Below, piece by piece: positions 9,491-18,760 of a stretch of 64,000 nucleotides of DNA. Each line of letters begins with the position of its first letter. Position 1 is the first letter of the stretch. Origin of the DNA: Dryocola sp036489025 (GTDB lineage: Bacteria; Pseudomonadota; Gammaproteobacteria; Enterobacterales; Enterobacteriaceae); the NCBI GenBank assembly GCA_036489025.1, contig DASXGN010000050.1, positions 26,947 to 90,946 on the forward strand, read 5' to 3'. The position numbers and the translations under genes are program-made. The notes below the pieces were generated by a model. The model worked only from the letters and a program-made list of their open reading frames with translations. It ran no database searches and was not told the DNA's origin.

Positions 9491-10288
9491 ATGCACGACA
9501 AACATCCCCATCCCGATACCACCTTTCACCTCTCTGATGTGACCTTCCGGGTTCCCGGCCGCACGCTGCTCCATCCCTTGTCTCTCACTTTTCCGGTGGG
9601 CAAAGTCACGGGCCTGATTGGGCACAACGGCTCGGGGAAATCGACGCTGCTGAAAATGCTCGGGCGACACCAGAAGCCTTCCGAAGGTGAAATCCGCCTC
9701 AACGAACAGCCGCTCGACGGCTGGAGCAGCAAGGCGTTTGCTCGCCAGGTTGCCTATCTCCCGCAGCAGCTCCCGGCCGCCGAGGGGATGACGGTGCGCG
9801 AGCTGGTGGCGATTGGTCGCTATCCGTGGCACGGGGCGCTGGGGCGTTTTGGCGCGGCGGATCGTGAGCTTGTTGAAGAAGCTATTTCCCTGGTCGGCCT
9901 GAAGCCGTTTGCCCATCGCCTGGTGGACAGCCTGTCCGGCGGCGAGCGCCAGCGGGCGTGGATTGCCATGCTGGTTGCCCAGGACAGCCGCTGCCTGCTG
10001 CTGGATGAGCCCACCTCCGCGCTGGATATCGCTCATCAGGTGGACGTGCTGGCGCTGATTCATCGCCTTAGCCAGGAGCGTGGCCTGACGGTCATTGCCG
10101 TTCTGCACGATATTAATATGGCCGCCCGCTACTGCGATCGTCTGGTGGCGCTGCGCGGGGGAGAAATGATTGCCCAGGGCAGCCCGGCCGAAATGATGCA
10201 AAGCGAAACGCTGGAAAGAATCTACGGTATTCCGATGGGGATCCTGCCGCATCCTGGGGGAGCCGCTCCGGTGAGCTTTGTTTACTGA
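9491..10288 (+). CDS. fhuC: Ferrichrome ABC transporter ATP-binding protein FhuC
   Basis: FhuC is the cytoplasmic ATPase that drives hydroxamate siderophore import through FhuB. In 265 residues it shows Walker A GHNGSGKST (about 44-52), the ABC signature LSGGERQRAW and Walker B CLLLDEPTSALD. The stop overlaps the fhuD start (TGATG), indicating translational coupling. Confidence 0.96.
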   Translation: MHDKHPHPDTTFHLSDVTFRVPGRTLLHPLSLTFPVGKVTGLIGHNGSGKSTLLKMLGRHQKPSEGEIRLNEQPLDGWSSKAFARQVAYLPQQLPAAEGMTVRELVAIGRYPWHGALGRFGAADRELVEEAISLVGLKPFAHRLVDSLSGGERQRAWIAMLVAQDSRCLLLDEPTSALDIAHQVDVLALIHRLSQERGLTVIAVLHDINMAARYCDRLVALRGGEMIAQGSPAEMMQSETLERIYGIPMGILPHPGGAAPVSFVY

Positions 10289-11187
10289 TGTCTGAGCCGC
10301 TGAACCTGCCGATTAGCCGCCGCAAGATTTTGACGGCGCTGGCGCTATCGCCGCTTATTTTCAAGGCGGGCATTGCCCATGCTTCGCCTGTCGATCCCCA
10401 CCGTATCGTGGCGCTGGAATGGTTGCCCATTGAGCTGCTGCTTGCGCTTGGCGTGACGCCGATGGCGGTGGCGGATAAAAGCAACTATCGCGCCTGGGTT
10501 GGCGAGCCTGAGCTGCCCGCCGGCGTGATTGACGTTGGCCTGCGCACCGAGCCCAACCTGGAGCTGCTCACCCAGCTGAAGCCATCTCTGATTATCTATT
10601 CGGCAGGCTACGGCCCGTCGCCGGAGAAGATGGCGCGCATTGCGCCGGGCATGGGCTTTAACTTCAACGATGGCTCCGGCAAGCCGCTGAGTGTGGCCCG
10701 CAAATCTTTAACCGAGCTGGGCGAAAAGCTGGGCATGCAGCAGGCTGCCAAAGATCATCTGGCAAAATTCGACGCCTGGATTGCTGAAATGAAGCCGCGC
10801 TTTGCCGCAAGGGGCGACAGGCCGGTGCTGCTGATGACGCTGCTCGACTCACGTCATGCGTTAGTGGTCGGTGAGAACAGCCTGTTCCAGGAAACCATGG
10901 ATTTGCTGGGCGTGAAGAATGCCTGGCATGGCGAAACCAACTTCTGGGGCACGGCGGTTATCGGCCTCGAACGCCTGGCCGCCATCAAAGATGCCGATGT
11001 GATTTGCTTCGATCACCAGAACGACGCGGAGATGGAAAAAGTCATGGCTACACCCCTGTGGAAAGCCATGCCGTTTGTCCGTCAGCAGCGCTTTCAGCGC
11101 GCGCCCGCCGTGTGGCTGTACGGCGCGACGCTGTCGGCCATGAACTTTACGAAGATACTGGCGAAAGCCGTGGGGAGCGAAGCATGA
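10288..11187 (+). CDS. fhuD: Ferrichrome periplasmic binding protein FhuD
   Basis: FhuD carries ferrichrome-type siderophores from FhuA to FhuB. It is 299 residues with a twin-arginine signal: SRRKILT at residues 10-16, a hydrophobic stretch, and probable cleavage after AHA (about 32). This fits the Tat-exported FhuD of E. coli. The body is a class III binding protein (DPHRIVALEWLPIELLLALG). It is coupled to fhuC by TGATG and to fhuB by ATGA. Confidence 0.95.
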   Translation: MSEPLNLPISRRKILTALALSPLIFKAGIAHASPVDPHRIVALEWLPIELLLALGVTPMAVADKSNYRAWVGEPELPAGVIDVGLRTEPNLELLTQLKPSLIIYSAGYGPSPEKMARIAPGMGFNFNDGSGKPLSVARKSLTELGEKLGMQQAAKDHLAKFDAWIAEMKPRFAARGDRPVLLMTLLDSRHALVVGENSLFQETMDLLGVKNAWHGETNFWGTAVIGLERLAAIKDADVICFDHQNDAEMEKVMATPLWKAMPFVRQQRFQRAPAVWLYGATLSAMNFTKILAKAVGSEA

Positions 11188-13169
11188 GGCATCGTCATGT
11201 TCTGTTTCCGGCTATTTTGCTGGCGGTTTTGTTTATCGTTGCCTGCTGGCTGACGCTGCATAATCTGAACGCGCAGCTGCCCTCCGCGCAGTGGTCTACG
11301 GCCTGGGCGCAGCCGAATATCGACGATATTAATCAAATGCTGTTCCACTACAGCGCTCTGCCGCGGCTGGCGATTTCGCTGCTGGTCGGCGCGGGGCTTG
11401 GGCTGGTCGGCGTGCTGTTCCAGCAGGTTTTGCGTAATCCTCTCGCCGAGCCGACCACGCTGGGCGTGGCAAGCGGGGCGCAGCTTGGCGTGACCGTCGC
11501 CACGCTGTGGGCGATTCCCGGCGGCTTTGAGACGCAGCAGTTTGCCGCGTTAATCGGCGCGGGCGCGGTCGGCCTGCTGGTCTTTGGCGTGGCGTGGGGC
11601 AAGCGTTTGTCGCCGGTGACGCTGATTCTTGCGGGCCTGGTGCTCAGCCTGTACTGCGGGGCGGTGAATCAGCTTCTGGCTATTTTCCACCACGATCAGC
11701 TCCAGAATATGTTCCTGTGGAGCACCGGGGCGCTAAACCAGCAGGACTGGAACAGCGTGAACGGTCTGTGGCCTCGCCTGGTGGGCGGCCTGCTGCTGAC
11801 GCTACTTCTGCTGCGTCCGCTGACGCTGATGGGGCTGGACGACGGCGTAGCGCGCAATCTGGGCCTCGCGCTGTCCGTGGTTCGTCTTGCCACGCTGGTG
11901 CTGGCCATTGCCCTAAGCGCGCTGTTGGTTAACGCGGTGGGCATCATCGGTTTTATCGGCCTGTTTGCTCCGCTGCTCGCTAAAATGCTGGGCGCAAGGC
12001 GTCTGGTAGCCCGCCTGTTCCTTGCGCCGCTGATTGGTGCGCTGATTCTGTGGCTTTCGGATCAGGCCGTCGTCTGGCTGACAACGGTCTGGCGCGAAGT
12101 TTCTACCGGCACGGTGACCGCGCTGATTGGTGCGCCGCTGCTGCTCTGGCTGCTTCCACGCCTGCGCACCGTCGGCACACCGTCAATGAGTCAGGGCGGT
12201 CACGTGCCTGCGGAACGCCAGCATCTCGGCTGGTGGGTGTTGATTGGTAGCGGCATACTGGCGCTGGTCATTGCCGTGGCGCTGACGCTTGGGCGCGACG
12301 CGCAGGGCTGGAACTGGGTGAACGGCGAGATGTTCCACGATCTGCTGCCGTGGCGCTGGCCGCGTATGCTGGCGGCCCTGACGGCGGGTATGATGCTGGC
12401 GGTTGCCGGGAGCGTCATCCAGCGCCTGACGGGGAACGCGATGGCGAGCCCGGAAGTGCTGGGGATTAGCTCCGGCGCGGCCTTTGGCGTGGTTATCATG
12501 CTGTTTATGGTGCCGGGCAACGCGTTTGGCTGGTTATTCCCGGCGGGCAGCCTCGGCGCGGCGGTAACGCTGCTGGTGATTATGGTTGCGGCGGGAAGAG
12601 GGGGCTTTTCACCTCAGCGTATGCTGCTGGCCGGGATGGCGCTCAGCACCGCGTTTACCATGCTATTAATGCTGCTGATGGCGAGCGGCGATCCGCGCAT
12701 GGCGGGGATCCTGACCTGGATTTCAGGTTCGACCTATAACGTGACCGGCGATCGGGCGGTGAAGACGCTGATCCTGATGATCGTCCTGTTTGCGCTGACG
12801 CCGCTGTGCCGCCGCTGGCTGATGATTCTGCCGCTGGGCGGCGCGACCGCCCGCGCGGTGGGCATGGCGCTGACGCCTTCTCGTGTTGCTTTACTGCTGC
12901 TGGCCGCCACGCTAACCGCCGCCGCCACGCTGACCGTCGGACCGTTAAGCTTCGTTGGGTTAATGGCGCCGCATATTGCGCGGATGCTGGGCTTCCGCAG
13001 GGCAATGCCGCAGATAATGATGTCTGCGCTGCTGGGGGGGATGCTGATGGTGGCCGCGGACTGGTGCGGCAGAATGCTGCTGTTCCCGGATCAGGTGCCC
13101 GCCGGGCTGCTGGCGACGTTTATCGGCGCGCCTTACTTTGTTTATCTGCTGCGTAAGCAGAGCCGGTAA
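11184..13169 (+). CDS. fhuB: Ferrichrome ABC transporter permease FhuB
   Basis: FhuB is a fused double-length permease of the BtuC/FecCD family, 661 residues here. Two homologous halves are visible, each with an RLAISLLVGAGLGLVGVLFQ-type or RMLAALTAGMMLAVAG-type motif and a NPLAEP/NAMASP segment. The start is the ATG at 11184, overlapping the fhuD stop; longer in-frame extensions back to 11004 lie inside fhuD and are not used. Last gene of fhuACDB. Confidence 0.95.
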   Translation: MRHRHVLFPAILLAVLFIVACWLTLHNLNAQLPSAQWSTAWAQPNIDDINQMLFHYSALPRLAISLLVGAGLGLVGVLFQQVLRNPLAEPTTLGVASGAQLGVTVATLWAIPGGFETQQFAALIGAGAVGLLVFGVAWGKRLSPVTLILAGLVLSLYCGAVNQLLAIFHHDQLQNMFLWSTGALNQQDWNSVNGLWPRLVGGLLLTLLLLRPLTLMGLDDGVARNLGLALSVVRLATLVLAIALSALLVNAVGIIGFIGLFAPLLAKMLGARRLVARLFLAPLIGALILWLSDQAVVWLTTVWREVSTGTVTALIGAPLLLWLLPRLRTVGTPSMSQGGHVPAERQHLGWWVLIGSGILALVIAVALTLGRDAQGWNWVNGEMFHDLLPWRWPRMLAALTAGMMLAVAGSVIQRLTGNAMASPEVLGISSGAAFGVVIMLFMVPGNAFGWLFPAGSLGAAVTLLVIMVAAGRGGFSPQRMLLAGMALSTAFTMLLMLLMASGDPRMAGILTWISGSTYNVTGDRAVKTLILMIVLFALTPLCRRWLMILPLGGATARAVGMALTPSRVALLLLAATLTAAATLTVGPLSFVGLMAPHIARMLGFRRAMPQIMMSALLGGMLMVAADWCGRMLLFPDQVPAGLLATFIGAPYFVYLLRKQSR

Positions 13170-13179
13170 TTTTAGAACT

Positions 13180-13204
13180 CCCCTCTCCCTAAAAGAGAGA
13201 GGGG
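13180..13204. terminator. Convergent hairpin between fhuB and hemL
   Basis: CCCCTCTC and GAGAGGGG pair around a nine-base loop between convergent genes. The T-run is poor in both directions, so efficiency is uncertain. Confidence 0.5.
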
Positions 13205-13213
13205 GAAAACGCG

Positions 13214-14494
13214 TTAAAGCTTCGCAAACACCCGGCGCGCAGCGTCGATCGTTTTCTGAATATCTTCCTGCGAGTGCGCCACGGACATAAAGCCCGCTTC
13301 AAACGCGGAAGGGGCCAGATACACGCCTTCTTCCAGCATCAGATGGAAGAATTTCTTAAAGCGCTCCACGTCACAGGCCATCACGTCTTTATAGTGGGTG
13401 ACGGTCGGCGCGTCGGTGAAGAACAGGCCGAACATGCCGCCAACGTTATTCACCACCAGCGGGATATTCTCTTCTTTGGCCGCGTTTAGCAGGCCTGCCG
13501 CCAGCATTTCCGTCAGCTCGGTCAGCGTCTGGTGAATGCCCGGCTGGGAGACTTCTGTCAGGCAGGCGTAGCCCGCAGCCATCGCGATTGGGTTGCCGGA
13601 CAGCGTACCAGCCTGGTAAACCGGCCCGGTTGGCGCCAGCGCGTCCATAATTTCGCGCCGGCCGCCAAAGGCGCCGACCGGCATTCCGCCGCCGATGATT
13701 TTGCCCAGACAGGTCAGGTCAGGCTCTACGCCGTAGTAGGCCTGTGCGCCCGCCAGCGCAACGCGGAAGCCGGTCATCACTTCGTCGATAATCAGCAGCG
13801 CGCCAAACTCATCGCACAGCGCGCGCAGGCCCGGCAGGAAGCCGTCGTTTGGTGGAATGCAGTTCATGTTGCCCGCCACCGGCTCAACGATGATACAGGC
13901 TACCTCCTGCGGATACTGTTCGAAGGCTTCGCGCACGGAGGCCAAATCGTTATAGGTGCAGGTCAGGGTATGTTTGGCGAAATCAGCCGGCACGCCCGGC
14001 GAGTTCGGCTGGCCGAGCGTCAGCGCGCCGGAACCCGCTTTGACCAGCAGGCAGTCCGCGTGACCGTGATAGCAGCCTTCAAACTTGATGATTTTGTCAC
14101 GGCCGGTGAAGCCGCGAGCCAGGCGAATGGCGCTCATGGTGGCTTCGGTCCCGGAGTTTACCATGCGCACCATGTCCATGGTGGGCACCAGTTCGGTCAC
14201 CAGCTCCGCCATTTTAACTTCCATCTCGGTCGGTGCGCCAAAGCTCAGGCCGCGCTCTACCGCTTCAATCACCGCGTTGCGGATGGCCGGATGGTTATGG
14301 CCGAGGATCATCGGTCCCCACGAGCCGACGTAGTCGATGTAGGCTTTGCCATCGGCGTCAAACAGGTAGGCCCCGTCGGCGCGTTCAACAAACAGCGGAA
14401 CCCCGCCGACTCCGGTAAATGCACGTACCGGCGAGTTCACCCCGCCCGGGATGACTTTACGGGCGGCATCGTACAAATTTTCTGACTTACTCAT
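13214..14494 (-). CDS. hemL: Glutamate-1-semialdehyde 2,1-aminomutase
   Basis: HemL converts glutamate-1-semialdehyde to 5-aminolevulinate in C5 heme synthesis, using PLP. The product is 426 residues, as in E. coli. The PLP lysine sits in CLGKIIGGGMPVGAFGG, and IIDEVMTGFR and the GTLSGNPIAM loop are conserved. ATG at 14494 gives MSKSENLY; an in-frame start at 14527 adds 11 unconserved residues. It is divergent from clcA (138-base gap). Confidence 0.97.
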   Translation of the reverse strand: MSKSENLYDAARKVIPGGVNSPVRAFTGVGGVPLFVERADGAYLFDADGKAYIDYVGSWGPMILGHNHPAIRNAVIEAVERGLSFGAPTEMEVKMAELVTELVPTMDMVRMVNSGTEATMSAIRLARGFTGRDKIIKFEGCYHGHADCLLVKAGSGALTLGQPNSPGVPADFAKHTLTCTYNDLASVREAFEQYPQEVACIIVEPVAGNMNCIPPNDGFLPGLRALCDEFGALLIIDEVMTGFRVALAGAQAYYGVEPDLTCLGKIIGGGMPVGAFGGRREIMDALAPTGPVYQAGTLSGNPIAMAAGYACLTEVSQPGIHQTLTELTEMLAAGLLNAAKEENIPLVVNNVGGMFGLFFTDAPTVTHYKDVMACDVERFKKFFHLMLEEGVYLAPSAFEAGFMSVAHSQEDIQKTIDAARRVFAKL

Positions 14495-14632
14495 GAATCG
14501 GCTCCTGATTCGTGGAATGAGTGACAACGGGCTATTCTAAGGGAAACCTCCGGGGTTATGAAAGTTTTGCCCAAACGCCGCGAGCGAGTAGAATGCCCGC
14601 TCTATTTGTATTACCAATTAATGATTAGCTAA

Positions 14633-16054
14633 ATGAATCCAATCCACCCCTCTTTTGAAGCACAGGAAGTTGTGCGTTTACGCAGGGGCGACATGGTGCG
14701 TCGCCTGATCCGCCGGGATAAAACGCCGGTCGCGATTTTATTTATGGCGGCGATAGTCGGTACGCTTGCCGGGCTGGTTGGCGTGGCCTTCGAAAAATCC
14801 GTCAACTGGGTGCAGCAAAACCGCCTCGCCATGCTGGCGCACGTGGCGGATTATTCGCTGATTGTCTGGCCTCTGGCATTTATCAGCTCCGTGCTGCTGG
14901 CGATGGTTGGCTATTATCTGGTGCGCCGCTTTGCGCCGGAGGCGGGCGGATCGGGGATTCCGGAAATTGAAGGGGCGCTGGAGGAGCTGCGTCCGGTTCG
15001 CTGGTGGCGCGTCATTCCGGTGAAATTTATCGGCGGCATGGGCACGCTGGGGGCCGGAATGGTGCTCGGGCGCGAAGGGCCAACGGTGCAGCTGGGCGGC
15101 AACATTGGGCGTATGGTGCTGGATGTCTTTCGCCTGCGCGGCGCTGAAGCTCGCCATTCATTGCTGGCAACCGGTGCAGCGGCCGGTCTGTCTGCGGCGT
15201 TCAACGCGCCGCTGGCGGGCATTTTGTTTATCATCGAAGAGATGCGCCCGCAGTTCCGCTATAACCTGATTTCCATTAAGGCCGTGTTTATCGGCGTGAT
15301 TATGTCGAGCGTGGTATTCCGTATTTTTAATGGCGAAGGTGCGGTTATCGAGGTGGGCAGGCTTTCCAACGCCCCGGTCAACACGCTCTGGCTGTATCTG
15401 GTGCTGGGCATTGTGTTCGGCGGCATCGGGGTGATGTTTAACGCCCTGGTGTTCCGCACTCAGGACATGTTCCAGCGCTTTCACGGCGGCGACATTAAAA
15501 AGTGGGTGCTGATTGGCGGCCTGCTGGGCGGAGTGTGCGGCGTGCTTGGGCTGATTCAGCCTGCCGCTGCGGGCGGTGGCTTCAATCTGATTCCTATCGC
15601 TGCGGCGGGTAACTACACCGTTGGCATGCTGCTGTTCATCTTTATTGCCCGCATTATTACCACGCTGCTTTGTTTCTCTTCCGGTGCGCCGGGCGGGATT
15701 TTCGCGCCAATGCTGGCGTTAGGCACGCTGTTCGGCACCTGCTTTGGCATGGTTTGCGCCGCGTGGTTCCCGGCTTATCACCTTGATGTTGGGACATTTG
15801 CCATTGCTGGCATGGGCGCGCTGTTCGCCGCTTCGGTGCGCGCGCCGCTGACCGGCATTGTGCTGGTTCTGGAAATGACCGACAATTATCAGCTCATCCT
15901 GCCAATGATTATTACCTGCCTTGGCGCGACACTATTAGCACAGTTCCTCGGCGGCAAACCGCTATACTCCTCTATTCTTGCCCGTACGTTAGCGAAGCAG
16001 GAAGCCGAAAAGCAGGCGAAAGCACCGCCGACCCCCGCCGGGGAGAATACTTGA
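14633..16054 (+). CDS. clcA: H+/Cl- exchange transporter ClcA
   Basis: This inner-membrane 2Cl-/1H+ antiporter supports extreme acid resistance in E. coli. It is 473 residues, the same length as the E. coli protein. The ion-pathway motifs are present: GSGIPE, GREGP (the gating glutamate), FIIEEMRPQF (the internal proton glutamate) and GGIFAP. The N-terminus differs most from E. coli, as expected for the cytoplasmic tail. Single gene, divergent from hemL. Confidence 0.96.
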   Translation: MNPIHPSFEAQEVVRLRRGDMVRRLIRRDKTPVAILFMAAIVGTLAGLVGVAFEKSVNWVQQNRLAMLAHVADYSLIVWPLAFISSVLLAMVGYYLVRRFAPEAGGSGIPEIEGALEELRPVRWWRVIPVKFIGGMGTLGAGMVLGREGPTVQLGGNIGRMVLDVFRLRGAEARHSLLATGAAAGLSAAFNAPLAGILFIIEEMRPQFRYNLISIKAVFIGVIMSSVVFRIFNGEGAVIEVGRLSNAPVNTLWLYLVLGIVFGGIGVMFNALVFRTQDMFQRFHGGDIKKWVLIGGLLGGVCGVLGLIQPAAAGGGFNLIPIAAAGNYTVGMLLFIFIARIITTLLCFSSGAPGGIFAPMLALGTLFGTCFGMVCAAWFPAYHLDVGTFAIAGMGALFAASVRAPLTGIVLVLEMTDNYQLILPMIITCLGATLLAQFLGGKPLYSSILARTLAKQEAEKQAKAPPTPAGENT

Positions 16055-16135
16055 ACGATTTACTCGGGTATTAGATAATAGCCCTAAAGATCGGGTTAAA
16101 ATTTGCCCGACTTCTTATTTCGTTGGGAGCAAAAA

Positions 16136-16480
16136 ATGAGTGATGACGTAGCGCTGCCGCTGCAGTTTACCGAAGCAGCAGCCAGTAAAGTAAAAAGCCT
16201 GATCGCGGACGAAGAGAACCCGAATCTGAAACTGCGTGTTTATATCACCGGTGGCGGTTGCAGCGGCTTCCAGTATGGTTTCACCTTTGACGACCAGATT
16301 AACGACGGCGACATGACCATCGAGAAACAGGGCGTTTCGCTGGTGGTTGACCCGATGAGCCTGCAATATCTGGTTGGCGGCGCGGTAGATTACACCGAAG
16401 GTCTGGAAGGTTCTCGCTTTGTGGTGAGCAACCCGAACGCCAAAAGCACCTGCGGGTGCGGTTCTTCCTTCAGCGTATAA
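16136..16480 (+). CDS. erpA: Iron-sulfur cluster insertion protein ErpA
   Basis: ErpA is an A-type carrier delivering Fe-S clusters, notably to isoprenoid enzymes IspG/IspH. It is 114 residues with the three cluster cysteines in GGGCSGF and CGCG near the C-terminus. ATG at 16136 follows GGGAGC and gives MSDDVALP; an upstream in-frame start at 16103 is rejected on conservation. Confidence 0.97.
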   Translation: MSDDVALPLQFTEAAASKVKSLIADEENPNLKLRVYITGGGCSGFQYGFTFDDQINDGDMTIEKQGVSLVVDPMSLQYLVGGAVDYTEGLEGSRFVVSNPNAKSTCGCGSSFSV

Positions 16481-16494
16481 ACGCTGGGGGAAAC

Positions 16495-16526
16495 AAAAAG
16501 CCGGGTTTTGATAGCCCGGCTTTTTT
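16495..16526. terminator. Bidirectional terminator between erpA and yadS
   Basis: AAAAGCCGGG and CCCGGCTTTT pair with A/T runs on both sides, serving both convergent genes. Confidence 0.9.
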
Positions 16527-16531
16527 ATGTC

Positions 16532-17152
16532 TTATTGCCTGTCTTCCAGCGCAAAGGTGGGCAGCTTCAGGTGCCAGCGAATTGCCGCCAGCCTGATAGC
16601 GAGCGTAATAACCATGCCGATCATACTTGCCTGTTCCAGCGGAACCTTAAAGGTGTAGTACGCCGTGGCATGCACAATCCCGCCGATAATACAGGCGGTG
16701 GCATAGATCTCCGTGCGCAGGATCATCGGAATTTCACGCGCCAGCACGTCACGAATGATCCCGCCCCCGACGCCCGTGAGCACGCCCATGCAAATCGCAA
16801 TCAGCGGGCTGGTTCCGGCCAGAAAGGCTTTGTTCACGCCGATACCAACAAATACCGCGAGGCCGACGGCGTCCAGCACCGGCAGAATCCATTTCGGCAG
16901 GCGGCGAGGCTGGCGAATCAGCAGAATCGTCAGTAGACAGGTAACCATCGCCACCACCAGATCGGTGGGATCTTTGACCCAGAATACCGGGCCGTTTGCC
17001 AGCGCCATATCGCGGATTGTCCCGCCGCCGACGGCGGTGACTACGCCCAGCACCAGCACGCCAAACGGATCCATACGGAGTTTTCCGGCCAGCAGAACGC
17101 CGGAGATAGCAAAGACGGCTGTGCCAATGATATCCAGCCAGTAAACGAGCAT
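16532..17152 (-). CDS. yadS: TRIC-family inner-membrane protein YadS
   Basis: This is a 206-residue membrane protein of the UPF0126/TRIC family, which includes trimeric cation channels. Two repeats each contain the glycine motif: TAVGGGTIRDM and TGVGGGIIRDVL. About seven hydrophobic segments are visible. It is the third gene of the minus-strand mtnN-btuF-yadS run, 26 bases after btuF. The transported ion in bacteria of this group is unclear. Confidence 0.92.
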   Translation of the reverse strand: MLVYWLDIIGTAVFAISGVLLAGKLRMDPFGVLVLGVVTAVGGGTIRDMALANGPVFWVKDPTDLVVAMVTCLLTILLIRQPRRLPKWILPVLDAVGLAVFVGIGVNKAFLAGTSPLIAICMGVLTGVGGGIIRDVLAREIPMILRTEIYATACIIGGIVHATAYYTFKVPLEQASMIGMVITLAIRLAAIRWHLKLPTFALEDRQ

Positions 17153-17178
17153 GTAAGAGTTATCCTCAGGTAAGCTTA

Positions 17179-17976
17179 TTATTCTGCCAGCTCCGCACAG
17201 AGCTGTTTTGCGGCGAGGATAATACGCGGGCCCGAGCGGCTAAACCAGTCATCATTCACCGCAATAACCGGAATATTTAGCTGGGTATGCCAGAATTGCT
17301 GCACCGGCGGGATTTTGCTTTTATCGCCGGTAATAATAATAGCCTGCGGCTGGCGGGTTAGCACCTGCTCGCGGCTGACCTGCGGCCAGGGTACACGGCT
17401 GTCGGCAAAGACGTTTTCTCCGCCGCAGACTTCCAGAATCTCGTTCTGGATTGAGCCTTTCCCTGAGGTAAAGAGCGGGTGTTGGCCAAACTGCAGGAAG
17501 ACTTTCTTTTTCGCCGTTTTCGCATAGCGGGTTTTTAGCTCGGCGAACTCCCGGGTCAGCCTGTCGGCTGCGCTGGCCGCCTTTTCAGGCATCGGGCTGT
17601 ATTCACCCAGCCTGCGCAGAGCGGCTATCACGCCTTCTACCGTCGTCGGATCGAGCCAGACTATTTTGATGCCGAGCGCCTGAAGCTGATTGACCTGACG
17701 TTCGGCGTTACCGGCGCGCCATGCCAGCACAACATCGGGCTTTAGCGAGACGATACGTTCCAGGTTCATGCCCTGCCAGTTGGCGACCTGCTCAAGCTTT
17801 TTGGCGGCTTCGGGATAGTCCGACCAGGCGCTGACCGCTATCGGAGTAATGCCCGCCGCAAAGGCGAGTTCGGTATTGCTCGGCGACAGGGAGATAACCC
17901 TTGGCGCTGCAAAAAGCAGCGCCGGAAGGCAAAACGCCAGGGCGCTTAGCGCGCGCCAGAGAGTTTTATTGAGCAC
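17179..17976 (-). CDS. btuF: Cobalamin periplasmic binding protein BtuF
   Basis: BtuF delivers vitamin B12 to BtuCD. A signal peptide (TLWRALSALAFCLPALLFA) precedes APRVISLSPSNTELAFAAG, a class III binding-protein start. I favour GTG at 17976, aligned with the E. coli start and giving about 265 residues with a short n-region. The alternative ATG at 18003 would give 274 residues with a long charged leader. Either start overlaps the mtnN 3' end, so translation is coupled. Confidence 0.9.
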   Translation of the reverse strand: MLNKTLWRALSALAFCLPALLFAAPRVISLSPSNTELAFAAGITPIAVSAWSDYPEAAKKLEQVANWQGMNLERIVSLKPDVVLAWRAGNAERQVNQLQALGIKIVWLDPTTVEGVIAALRRLGEYSPMPEKAASAADRLTREFAELKTRYAKTAKKKVFLQFGQHPLFTSGKGSIQNEILEVCGGENVFADSRVPWPQVSREQVLTRQPQAIIITGDKSKIPPVQQFWHTQLNIPVIAVNDDWFSRSGPRIILAAKQLCAELAE

Positions 17977-18667
17977 GAGCCAGTTTCTGCACCATTTTTT
18001 CAACCATCAGCGTGGACTGTTTCGCCGCGACGGTCAGGAATTCGTCGAAGCTCAGGTGGGATTGCTGATCGGCCACGTCGGAAATGGCGCGAACCACTAC
18101 GAACGGCGTGCCAAAGTTATGGCAAACGTGCGCCACGGCTGTTGCTTCCATTTCAACGGCAACGGCCTGCGGGAAGTTGTGGCGAATTTTTGTCAACGCC
18201 ACGGAGCCGTTGATGAACGCGTCGCCGCTGACAATCAGACCACGAACCGCATTCAGGTTCAGTTCGCCAATACATTCTTCCGCGGCGGCAATCAGCTTTT
18301 CATCGGCGGCAAAACCGGCCGGGCAGCCCGGCAATTGACCGTATTCGTAGCCGAAAGCGGTCACGTCGGCATCGTGATAGCGCGCTTCGTCGGATACAAC
18401 GATATCGCCAACTTTCAGCGTAGGAGCAAGACCCCCCGCGGAACCGGTGTTGATGATAACGTCCGGCTTGCAGTGTTCGAGCAGCAGGGTTGCGCCCATC
18501 GCCGCCGCTACTTTACCGATGCCGGATTTCAAAAGCGCCACTTCCACGCCGTTCAGGGTGCCGGTATAGATTTCGCAGCCTGCCAGTTTCAGCGTTTGAC
18601 GGTTTTCGATTTTGTCACGCAGCAGCGTAACTTCTTCTTCCATTGCGCCAATGATGCCTGCTTTCAT
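17966..18667 (-). CDS. mtnN: 5'-methylthioadenosine/S-adenosylhomocysteine nucleosidase
   Basis: MtnN (Pfs) cleaves MTA, SAH and 5'-deoxyadenosine, clearing SAM by-products and feeding AI-2 synthesis. It is 233 residues. The acid/base residues are seen in GAMEEEV near the N-terminus, AVEMEATAVAHV and RAISDVADQ. First gene of the minus-strand operon with btuF and yadS, divergent from dgt. Confidence 0.96.
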   Translation of the reverse strand: MKAGIIGAMEEEVTLLRDKIENRQTLKLAGCEIYTGTLNGVEVALLKSGIGKVAAAMGATLLLEHCKPDVIINTGSAGGLAPTLKVGDIVVSDEARYHDADVTAFGYEYGQLPGCPAGFAADEKLIAAAEECIGELNLNAVRGLIVSGDAFINGSVALTKIRHNFPQAVAVEMEATAVAHVCHNFGTPFVVVRAISDVADQQSHLSFDEFLTVAAKQSTLMVEKMVQKLARAQ

Positions 18668-18760
18668 AGAGATACTCGCTAATGTGATAGATAAGAGACA
18701 TAGTCTATCATGGCAGACACCAGGGAATTAACCCGCCGCTGTTTTGGCGAAGGAGAGGGC

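Noticed and set aside
11004..11183. N-terminal extension of FhuB within fhuD
   Set aside because: It reads fhuD codons out of frame; the ATGA overlap at 11184 gives the family start.
13532..14485. A 317-codon open frame on the plus strand opposite hemL
   Set aside because: Low-complexity His/Arg/Ala composition typical of antisense reading; hemL is full length and conserved.
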